Origin: Microcaldota archaeon
Lineage (GTDB): Archaea; Micrarchaeota; Micrarchaeia; Micrarchaeales; Micrarchaeaceae
Direction: 5' to 3'
Length of the DNA: 46,281 nucleotides
NCBI GenBank assembly: GCA_021848125.1
Contig: JAJZMY010000007.1
Location: 1 to 46,281, forward strand
Below the pieces are notes generated by a model, which saw nothing but the letters and a program-made list of their open reading frames with translations, was not told the origin of the DNA and did no database searches. The translations under genes and the position numbers were made by a program. Positions 23,401 to 29,709 of the stretch are shown in pieces (the stretch's first letter is position 1; every line of letters starts with the position of its first letter).

Positions 23401-25272
23401 TTATTTTTTTTCTATCTCATCAATAGACCAGTTATCAAGTTCTTTAATGTTATATATTTTTAACTTAAGATTCTTGTTTTCAAGAAAATTCTTATAAGAT
23501 GCAAATGCATTTTTATTTATAAACATTATTATAAAGTCAAATTTATTGTCTCTTTTTTTAATCATTTCATATGTGTCTAAAATATTTTTCTTTCCTGTTT
23601 CATACTCAATTGCAATTTTTTTGCCATTAATATATGCAATAATATCCGGACCATTTCTATTATCTATAATAAAATTTTTTATACCATTTTCATTCAATTC
23701 TTTGTGTATTTTTTCAATATATACTTCATGTTCAATGCTTAAACTATTGTTATGCAACATAAGCCATTCCTCATTCGTATTATTTTCTTGAATTTCAAAT
23801 TTGTCAATTTCCTTCATTATTTTTAAGTTATTTATCTCATCTTCATTAAACAATAATTTTAATTCGTCTATTTTAACAGGTTTTTTTAATTCTTCTGCAA
23901 TTGCAATCTGATTATTTTTTTGCTGGTCTTTTTCTTCATGCTTATTGATAATGCAGATATTTCCTTTATTTAGCAAGCTTAGATTTTCAAGTACTTTCTT
24001 TATATTAAATGCCTCAATAAGCATTGGCGTCCTAATTTTTGTGCTGATTATTATTGCCTGGTTGATTTTAAGATTTGAAAGTTTATACCTGATTATTTGC
24101 CTTTTTATAGGATCAGTTCCTGAAATCAGATCTGAAACATAATTCAGATCTTGTGGCTCTGCTATGAAAAAGCTAATAAACGTTGCAACATTTGATATTA
24201 TCTGCCTGCTTAAATCAACTAATCTATGCGTAACAATAATAAGACCTATTCCGTATTTTCTTCCCTCTGTTGTTAGTCTGCGGATAAACATATCTGCCAA
24301 TTCAAGAATTAATTCTGATTCATCAATTATAATATATAATTTTAAACCTTTTTCCTTGCTGTTTTCGTGCATTGTTGAATAAAGTCTTTTAATTAGCTCT
24401 GATATGTAAATAAATTGTAATTCCCTTGTTTTTAATGATTCTAATGATAATGAATTAATCCCTATTTTCAGCTCTGCCAGAGAGCCATTGCTTTTTGAAA
24501 ATATTCTATTATTAATTAATTCTATTCTTCCTTTTAAATGCAGTAAACTATTTTTTTCACTAAATGATTTTGCATTATTGATAAAAATATTAAGTTCCTG
24601 CAATAAATTATAAAATGTCGGAACTGTTTTCACAAATCGTGATTCCTTGCTCTGTGCACCAAGTTTTCTATATGTATACCAGATGCATTGGCTTAATTTC
24701 ATTGTCTGTATATAACCTAATCCGAAAACTTCTTTAAATAATTGTGAAAGTTCAGAAATTCTTTCATTTATTGTTAATCCATTAAGCTCAAATAAATTAA
24801 ATCCCAAATTGCTGATATTATATATCGAACCTCCAAGTTCCTTTACTATTTTCTCATGTTCATTGTGCGCATCGAATATAATTGCTGCTTTTTTATTTTT
24901 GGAAATATCCGTAAGTATTGATTTTATCAATGTGCTTTTTCCAAATCCACTCATTCCATTTATTAATATGTGGGGATTAGATTCTAATTCAGGATTAAGA
25001 TGCAATTGTTTATTTGTATTTTTCCACTTAAATTCAGAATTAATATTTGGAACTAATTGTTTTTGTGAGTATACAAGTCTGACATTATTTGATTCTTTTA
25101 GCACCTGCTTTATCTTGCCAATGTTAAATTGTAGCGCATCTGTTTCTGGTTTGATTTTTAATATACGCTTAAAAATATATTTGACTATAAAATATATTGA
25201 AAATACAAATTTTTCAAAATAAAAACCAATAATTTTTATTATTTTATAACTAATATTTTTTATTTTATCCAT
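23401..25272 (-). CDS. HerA/VirB4-like ATPase with N-terminal membrane segment and C-terminal nuclease-like domain
   Basis: About 623 residues. Residues 9-38 are strongly hydrophobic and basic (IIGFYFEKFVFSIYFIVKYI), suggesting membrane attachment. The FtsK/HerA-type ATPase core has Walker A NGMSGFGKSTLIK (about 105-117), AIIFDAHNEHEKIV, Walker B LYIIIDESEL (about 312-321), GRKYGIGLIIVTHR (sensor-like) and FFIAEPQDLNYV. The C-terminal 110 residues resemble a PD-(D/E)xK nuclease: GPDIIAYINGKKIAIEYETG gives D...ExE-type acidic residues, followed by a DFIIMF strand. DNA pumping, processing or conjugation-like transfer is a reasonable inference. ATG 25272 is preferred, with a GTGAT motif just upstream. 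It is convergent with the lipoprotein gene and divergent from tRNA-Ser. Confidence 0.82.
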   Translation of the reverse strand: MDKIKNISYKIIKIIGFYFEKFVFSIYFIVKYIFKRILKIKPETDALQFNIGKIKQVLKESNNVRLVYSQKQLVPNINSEFKWKNTNKQLHLNPELESNPHILINGMSGFGKSTLIKSILTDISKNKKAAIIFDAHNEHEKIVKELGGSIYNISNLGFNLFELNGLTINERISELSQLFKEVFGLGYIQTMKLSQCIWYTYRKLGAQSKESRFVKTVPTFYNLLQELNIFINNAKSFSEKNSLLHLKGRIELINNRIFSKSNGSLAELKIGINSLSLESLKTRELQFIYISELIKRLYSTMHENSKEKGLKLYIIIDESELILELADMFIRRLTTEGRKYGIGLIIVTHRLVDLSRQIISNVATFISFFIAEPQDLNYVSDLISGTDPIKRQIIRYKLSNLKINQAIIISTKIRTPMLIEAFNIKKVLENLSLLNKGNICIINKHEEKDQQKNNQIAIAEELKKPVKIDELKLLFNEDEINNLKIMKEIDKFEIQENNTNEEWLMLHNNSLSIEHEVYIEKIHKELNENGIKNFIIDNRNGPDIIAYINGKKIAIEYETGKKNILDTYEMIKKRDNKFDFIIMFINKNAFASYKNFLENKNLKLKIYNIKELDNWSIDEIEKK

Positions 25273-25298
25273 ATAAATCACATTATAAATTATATAAT

Positions 25299-25424
25299 GC
25301 CAAGGTGGCGGAGTCCGGTAACGCGCCGGTCTTGAGTTTTCAAAACATCAAGAGCTGATTTAATGATGCAAACAAGGCAACCGGTTTCCTTCGGGAAGTT
25401 TGGGTTCAAATCCCAACCTTGGCG
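25299..25424 (+). tRNA. tRNA-Ser (anticodon TGA) with an intron
   Basis: The acceptor GCCAAGG pairs with CCTTGGC, and the discriminator is G as in archaeal tRNA-Ser. The anticodon stem CCGGT/ACCGG carries the loop CTTGAG...A, with anticodon TGA at 25333-25335. A long variable arm (TTCC-TTCG-GGAA) marks a class II tRNA, and the T-arm TTGGG-TTCAAAT-CCCAA is perfect. An intron of about 42 bases (25337-25378) follows position 37. TCTTGA in the anticodon region can pair with TCAAGA in the intron, giving a bulge-helix-bulge-like splice site. The mature length is about 84. Confidence 0.95.
25337..25378 (+). other. tRNA-Ser intron (canonical 37/38 position)
   Basis: Removal of these 42 bases restores a 7-base anticodon loop closed by CCGGT/ACCGG. 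Exact ends follow from the canonical 37/38 insertion point and may be off by a base or two. Confidence 0.8.
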
Positions 25425-25499
25425 AATTTTAAAAATTAAAAAATAAGAAAAATTAGAAATTTAATTAACAAAATTAGAAATAAATTCAAAATAGATATT

Positions 25500-26081
25500 A
25501 TGAAATCAAAAAATAAAGAAGAAGATCAATGCATTAAATTTGAATATCCTTTTGTAGAAGCAATAATAATAACAGTACTTCTTTCAATAATTGAAATTTC
25601 AAGTCTGAATTATTATTTAAAAATCATTATTTTTGCTATTAGTCTAATTCTTAGCTTTATTATTTTCATATTAAGGCAAAAAGATGAAATAGCTCATTCA
25701 AAAACAGTGTTTATGCTAGCAATACTAACAATTTCCCTTCCTTTATTATTTCCAAATAATATACCAAATATTGCATTCCTAAGAGATATTGATACAAGTT
25801 TAATAATTGTTGCAGGAATTGTTGCTGCACTTATTAATATAAAATCAAATCATAAAAGTTTTGCATTATTAATGATTAAACTATGTTTCTTAACAATAGC
25901 TCTTTCATTCATTTCCCTGGAATTCATTATGTTTGCACCATCAAATATTACTACTTTTTATTCAATCCCATCATTTATAACAACGCACATTGCAATACTA
26001 TTTATATATGCTGCATTTGGAATACTTTATTTTATTTTAGATAAAGATGTATCAATTTCAAAGACTAAAAATAAGAATTAG
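25500..26081 (+). CDS. Multi-span membrane protein of unknown function
   Basis: A 193-residue protein I do not recognise. After a charged N-terminus (KSKNKEEDQCIKFEYPF) there are about six hydrophobic helices, among them AIIITVLLSIIEISSL, IIIFAISLILSFIIFIL, TVFMLAILTISLPLLF, LIIVAGIVAALINI, LCFLTIALSFISLEFIMF and IAILFIYAAFGILYFIL. The tail is basic. Base composition and codon use match the host chromosome rather than the island that follows. It lies alone, 75 bases downstream of tRNA-Ser. Confidence 0.65.
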   Translation: MKSKNKEEDQCIKFEYPFVEAIIITVLLSIIEISSLNYYLKIIIFAISLILSFIIFILRQKDEIAHSKTVFMLAILTISLPLLFPNNIPNIAFLRDIDTSLIIVAGIVAALINIKSNHKSFALLMIKLCFLTIALSFISLEFIMFAPSNITTFYSIPSFITTHIAILFIYAAFGILYFILDKDVSISKTKNKN

Positions 26082-26415
26082 TAAAAAGAAATATTTAAAT
26101 AATTAAAGTGGCGAGGGCCTTGTAGTTTAAATACCAATAAAACTACAGATTAGTGAATAAAACTACAAAATATATCTAACAGTTTTGTTAAAAGGTAGTA
26201 ATATTTAAGCTTTGTATCGCTTTGAGCGTTGCTCCTTTAGTTCGTCTTGCTCTTAAAATAATGTAATTAATTACCTCCTAAAGACTTTGTTGAAAAAGTC
26301 AAATTTTGTTGAAAAAGTAATATTTAAGCTTTTAGTTTATTGTAGCCTTGTTCAAAAACTCTGAATCTGTCTAAAAACCTGTCATCTTGTCCATAAAGTG
26401 TCGAAAAACTATCTT
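26082..26415. repeat. Gene-free stretch with clustered short repeats (left part of island)
   Basis: No coding frame is seen. TGTAGTTT (26121-26128) and AAACTACA (26140-26147) form a hairpin, and AAACTACA recurs at 26160-26167. AGTAATATTTAAGCTTT occurs twice (26197-26213 and 26316-26332); on the minus strand this reads as a TATA-like promoter core. TTTGTTGAAAAAGT occurs twice (26286-26299 and 26305-26318). A minus-strand GGAGG lies near 26272-26276 with no gene behind it. The stretch marks the boundary between host-like DNA and the GC-richer cassette. Confidence 0.55.
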
Positions 26416-26661
26416 TTAGAAAATTGTAGCGAAAAGAATTGCAAGGAAGTAGACGAAGAATCCAACTACCCAAAGATATAACATCCACCTAAGCTTTTTG
26501 GTAATTAGAGTAAGCAACGATATTGCAATACCTACTATTCCAAAAGAGAGTACGACATTAGCGAATGGGCTTACACCAAAGGAAGCTGTGATTGGATATA
26601 ACAAGACCATTATTACTGAAGTCATTAAGACTGCTTCCTGAAGCCTATCCATGAAAACCAT
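26416..26661 (-). CDS. Small three-span membrane protein (island)
   Basis: An 81-residue (or 78 from ATG 26652) hydrophobic protein. Three helices are visible: AVLMTSVIMVLLYPITASFG, VVLSFGIVGIAISLLTLI and WMLYLWVVGFFVYFLAILFATIF, with a basic KKLR turn between the second and third. No family is recognised. Codon use (GTC, CTT, TTC, AGG) and base composition differ from the host genes. It is the last gene of a minus-strand run of short genes. Confidence 0.6.
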   Translation of the reverse strand: MVFMDRLQEAVLMTSVIMVLLYPITASFGVSPFANVVLSFGIVGIAISLLTLITKKLRWMLYLWVVGFFVYFLAILFATIF

Positions 26662-26708
26662 CTAACTTTATGACAGCAAAATTATTAGCACTTTCCAAAT
26701 TATTGACA

Positions 26709-26975
26709 CTACCTTGTGGGAGAGTTAGGGGTCTGGCACTGCCACAATCTCCACACACCATCGAAGAACGTATCCGCCCTCTCATAGACCGTGATTACCC
26801 TTCTCACTCTGGCGTCCCTTTTCTTTGCTATCGCTTCTACCTTCTTGATGTCCTGATTCCTGTAAGCCTCAAGCCATGACCTGTGTTCCTTCCCAAGCTC
26901 CCTGTATGCCCTCTGCGCCCCCCTTATCCTTGACCTCATGCACTTGTCCAATACTGGAGTCTTCAAGCCGTCCAT
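26709..26975 (-). CDS. Small basic helical protein (island), foreign codon use
   Basis: An 88-residue protein I do not recognise, rich in Arg, Lys and Glu and predicted mostly helical (RIRGAQRAYRELGKEHRSWL, then IKKVEAIAKKRDARVRRVI). Codons are strikingly unlike the chromosome: AGG, AAG, GGG, GAC and GCG dominate, and the region is visibly GC-rich. A GGCGAT motif a few bases ahead of ATG 26975 fits the local ribosome-binding pattern. The charge suggests nucleic-acid binding, but that is a guess. It is probably part of a transferred element. Confidence 0.6.
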   Translation of the reverse strand: MDGLKTPVLDKCMRSRIRGAQRAYRELGKEHRSWLEAYRNQDIKKVEAIAKKRDARVRRVITVYERADTFFDGVWRLWQCQTPNSPTR

Positions 26976-27045
26976 CCAATCGCCAACCCGAATTCGAAAG
27001 GAAAATTAATAAGGCTGGGTCTGGGAATTGGATTAGTGGAATAGC

Positions 27046-27169
27046 TCACAAGAGGTGACCTGTCCACATAATCTCTAAGACTATGAAACTGACTACGATA
27101 ATCAATAAAACCCAAAATAAAACTTTCTTCCACACCGATAAATTCCTGTACATTTCAATTGCATCCATA
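27046..27169 (-). pseudogene. Small single-span membrane protein, apparently frameshifted
   Basis: From ATG 27169, behind an AGGTAATTATT ribosome binding site, the frame reads MDAIEMYRNLSVWKK. A run of five T (minus strand; 27119-27123) follows almost at once, and in the next frame the sequence reads as a clean membrane helix (LFWVLLIIVVSFIVLEIM, then WTGHLL and stop at 27046-27048). The total, 124 bases, is one base more than a whole number of codons, so one extra base in the run breaks what would be a natural 40-residue protein. Alternatives are a real 39-residue frame from ATG 27165, or a soluble 68-residue frame running to 26963. Confidence 0.45.
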
Positions 27170-27209
27170 ATAATTACCTATTTTGTATTTTGTGTTGAAG
27201 CTGCCATAT

Positions 27210-27575
27210 TTACAACTTCTTCTGTTCAATTTGTTTATCAATAGCTTTTGCCATGTCCACTAAATCTTCTACCTTTACAACTTTCCTATCTAATAATTCA
27301 TCTACTTGTTCATATGTGATAACATCCCACTTCTCCTTTTGAATCCTGTCTTTTATCATAGGTTCTTCAAACTTTTTATGCAGCAGTTTAAATCTCCTTT
27401 TTGGTATGACAATAAAACGATTAGTCTCATATTCGATGTTAGAACCCCGTATTATCGCTTCGGTTATATTTGTACTATTTTCAACTTCAAATGAATACTC
27501 CACCTTACCATTTTTAATCCACAATACATCAATTTCTTTTACTCTTTTCAATCGTTCATCTGGCATTTTGCGCAA
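27210..27575 (-). CDS. Restriction-endonuclease-like domain protein (island)
   Basis: A 121-residue protein or fragment. The core RVKEIDVLWIKNGKVEYSFE followed by VENSTNITEAIIRG matches a pattern seen at the C-terminal end of several PD-(D/E)xK-like proteins (IDVLW...FEVExST.I..g..R), with D and E at catalytic-type spacing. FIVIPKRRFKLL and a KWDVITYEQVDELL segment follow, as in those proteins. The usual longer N-terminal part is missing: the frame is open only to about 27625, so this may be a truncated nuclease. ATG 27575 is tentative. It overlaps the upstream 78-residue frame by about 28 bases on the same strand. Confidence 0.6.
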   Translation of the reverse strand: MRKMPDERLKRVKEIDVLWIKNGKVEYSFEVENSTNITEAIIRGSNIEYETNRFIVIPKRRFKLLHKKFEEPMIKDRIQKEKWDVITYEQVDELLDRKVVKVEDLVDMAKAIDKQIEQKKL

Positions 27576-27784
27576 TATTTCAGCAGCCTGACTATGTTTT
27601 CTGCCATTGATTTGTTGTATTCACTGCTTGGCGCATTTGAGAGATCAGATGCAAATTCAGATGCAAAGTATAGAGCGCTATCGACTTTTCTAAATCTTTT
27701 GTCTTTATTGCTGATTCTAAAGATGCGCCTGACTATGCTTTCCATGCGTCTAAGCTCATGAATCTTAAACATGATTAAAAGCAT
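27548..27784 (-). CDS. Small helical protein upstream of the nuclease-like gene (island)
   Basis: 78 residues (74 from ATG 27772), not recognised. It is mostly helical with a basic N-terminus (RRMESIVRRIFRISNKDKRF) and a central FASEFASDLSNAPSSEYNKS. Its 3' end overlaps the nuclease-like gene by 28 bases in a different frame. It could be an independent partner gene, for instance an antitoxin-like or regulatory protein, or the N-terminal portion of one ancestral gene split by a frameshift. Composition is intermediate between host and island. Confidence 0.5.
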   Translation of the reverse strand: MLLIMFKIHELRRMESIVRRIFRISNKDKRFRKVDSALYFASEFASDLSNAPSSEYNKSMAENIVRLLKYCAKCQMND

Positions 27785-28416
27785 TACGCTTGCAAAACTA
27801 TTATGCTTTTCAGGCCTTTTAAAAAGAAGGGCAAGTCAAGCAATTTTTAATTAAACTCTAAAATGAGCTTTTGGCTCTTTAATATTTTATTATCCATAGT
27901 ACCACCATAGATGCGTATGGCTAAGTGTATATACCTAATACTAAGGAGTAGTGATCTAATTTTATTGAAAATAGCTTATGCTAAATAATATTAAAATGCA
28001 CTGAAATTATTATATACTTAATATCGATGCTGGAATGTATTTTCTAGATGAGTTTCAGCAATTTATATAGCGTTGCCATGCGCACTTTTTATAATAATTT
28101 ATTAAAATATAAGTTTATATACTTTGCTATTAATCAAAGCATTTGATTGCTAATCGAATTATTACAATTGTATTTGCAAAACAATGAACTATTTATCTTC
28201 CTTTTTTGTTATATTTTTAATTATTGCATTAAGAATAAATCTTTTTTGAATTCTTTCATAATTTTATTTGATTTTTTTGTTTTGTCAATTACAAAAAGAA
28301 AGATTCAAGATCTCTATTTTTCTGCACATGGCTATGTTTTTATTTTGTTAAATTTGAAGCAAGTCAATTTATTATAATAATAAAGAAAGTGACAAGATTT
28401 GCTGCAATTTATCTCT
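27785..28416. other. Long spacer between island and nfo, with several TATA-like boxes
   Basis: No convincing gene. A GAGC-TTTTG-GCTC hairpin followed by T/A-rich sequence lies near 27862-27874. Four TATATA-type boxes occur at about 27927, 28011, 28064 and 28116, spaced some 50-85 bases apart. A TTG-initiated plus-strand frame of 76 codons (28147-28377) just downstream of the last box is Phe/Leu/Ile-rich and may simply reflect the T-rich sequence. The 3' ends of nothing adjoin it, so at least the minus-strand cassette promoter should lie here. Confidence 0.4.
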
Positions 28417-29235
28417 TTAAATGAGAGATTCAAGGAATTTTCTCACATCTGCAATTTCATTATCATTTAATTCCGGAACCTCTGTTATCAATGGCTTTGA
28501 CAAGAGGTCTTTGAAATTAAATAAAGTCTTAAAGCCATTAAATCCTATGAATCCATGTCCTATATTAATATGTCTGTCTCTGTGCGATCCCAGACCATAC
28601 TTTGCATCATTAAGATGTATTACTCTTATGTTTTTAAAGTTTAATTTTGAATTTATCTCATCAAGAACACTTATTTCTTTTATATCATATCCTGCAGCAA
28701 ATGCATGGCACGTATCAAAGCAGAGGCCTTTATTCTTGTTTTTTATTCCATCATAAACTTCAACAAGATCATCAAGAGATGAGCCAATGCTATTTCTCTG
28801 ACCCGCTTCATTCTCAAGCAAAAGCATTACTCGTGAATTATGATTTGAAGTGTTTATTGCATTTACAGCCTTTTTAATACCTTCTTTTTTTCCTTTTCCA
28901 AGATGGCTTCCAAGATGCAGAACAAGATAGGGAATATTAAGTTCGCTGCATCTCTCTATAGTGCTCTGCAGAGATGCTATGGATTTTTTGTAATTAATAG
29001 GATTTGGCGAAGCAATGTTACAGAGATATGATATATGTGCAATAACAGGCTTTATATCAAATGTCTCTGATTTTTTGATAAAATTATTCTTTTCATAAGA
29101 AGTCAGTGCGCCAAGAGACCAGGATCTTGGGTTATTCACAAAAATCTGCATTGTATTGCATCCAATAAACAATGCTCTGTCAAAAGCAAGATCAATGCTT
29201 CCTGCTATTGAAATATGATATCCTAATCTAATCAT
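28417..29235 (-). CDS. nfo: Endonuclease IV (AP endonuclease)
   Basis: A 272-residue TIM-barrel zinc enzyme that cuts DNA 5' of abasic sites in base-excision repair. Signature segments are in order: LGYHISIAGSIDLAFDRA, MQIFVNNPRSW, PVIAHISYLCNIASP, YLVLHLGSHLG, LLLENEAGQRNSIG, LCFDTCHAFAAGYDI, IHLNDAKYGLGSHRDRHINI and LITEVPEL. These include the His, Glu and Asp ligands of the trinuclear zinc site. Length is typical. It is flanked by the island spacer on one side and a DUF167 gene about 150 bases upstream on the same strand. Confidence 0.96.
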   Translation of the reverse strand: MIRLGYHISIAGSIDLAFDRALFIGCNTMQIFVNNPRSWSLGALTSYEKNNFIKKSETFDIKPVIAHISYLCNIASPNPINYKKSIASLQSTIERCSELNIPYLVLHLGSHLGKGKKEGIKKAVNAINTSNHNSRVMLLLENEAGQRNSIGSSLDDLVEVYDGIKNKNKGLCFDTCHAFAAGYDIKEISVLDEINSKLNFKNIRVIHLNDAKYGLGSHRDRHINIGHGFIGFNGFKTLFNFKDLLSKPLITEVPELNDNEIADVRKFLESLI

Positions 29236-29384
29236 AATATTTGTTTGTATGCAATTTTAATAAAGGTTTTGATTTGTGTTTTTTAAGATTTCTAAAAATT
29301 TGATGAGGATTATGAAAATAATGCATATGATATTGTCTTTATTTTTCAATATGCAGAAAAATATTTTAATAAATTTTTAAAGAA

Positions 29385-29606
29385 TCAAACAATTATTTCA
29401 ATTATCTTTTTACTGCTCATTGCTCCCTTTACTATATTTATATTTGATTTTTTTGTATTGAAATACTCTGCAAGAGCCGAGATAACTGCTTTATTTGCCT
29501 TTCCATCAATTGCCTTTTCCATTATCTTTATTTTGTAGTTATCTTGACTGATTTTTTCTATTGCATTTATTTTGGAATTGGGTATTACTTTTATTTTTAG
29601 CATCAT
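29385..29606 (-). CDS. DUF167 (YggU) family protein
   Basis: A 73-residue alpha/beta protein of the DUF167/YggU family, function unknown. The family pattern is LKIKVIPNSKINAIEKI, YKIKIMEKAIDGKANKAVIS, then LAEYFNTKKSNINIVKGAMSSKKIIEI, matching the canonical V.P.a.....gkAN..li..La..l.v....i.i..G..sr.K. Two adjacent ATGs (29606, 29603) are possible; a longer frame to 29663 is hydrophobic and unlikely to be translated. Confidence 0.9.
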   Translation of the reverse strand: MMLKIKVIPNSKINAIEKISQDNYKIKIMEKAIDGKANKAVISALAEYFNTKKSNINIVKGAMSSKKIIEIIV

Positions 29607-29709
29607 AATATCTATTTTGAATTTATTTAAATTAAAAATTAAATATAAAATAATATTTTGCATAATTTATATATTTTAATGTTGTTTGTATATATATTTC
29701 AATGATAAA

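Noticed and set aside
25425-26100. Duplicated tRNA-Ser 3' end as an attachment site
   Set aside because: No second copy of the T-arm/acceptor sequence was found between the tRNA and the far side of the island.
26670-27058. Two plus-strand frames in the GC-richer patch
   Set aside because: They are antisense to the basic helical protein at 26709-26975, which has a ribosome binding site; their translations (Cys/Pro/Ser-rich) look like antisense of Arg/Gly-rich codons.
28147-28377. 76-codon Phe/Leu/Ile-rich plus-strand frame
   Set aside because: TTG start, T-rich composition and no pattern beyond hydrophobicity; kept only as a possibility in the spacer entry.
26082-28416. CRISPR array or integrase in the island
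   Set aside because: The repeats are too few, too short and irregularly spaced for CRISPR, and no Tyr/Ser recombinase or transposase motifs are found in any frame.
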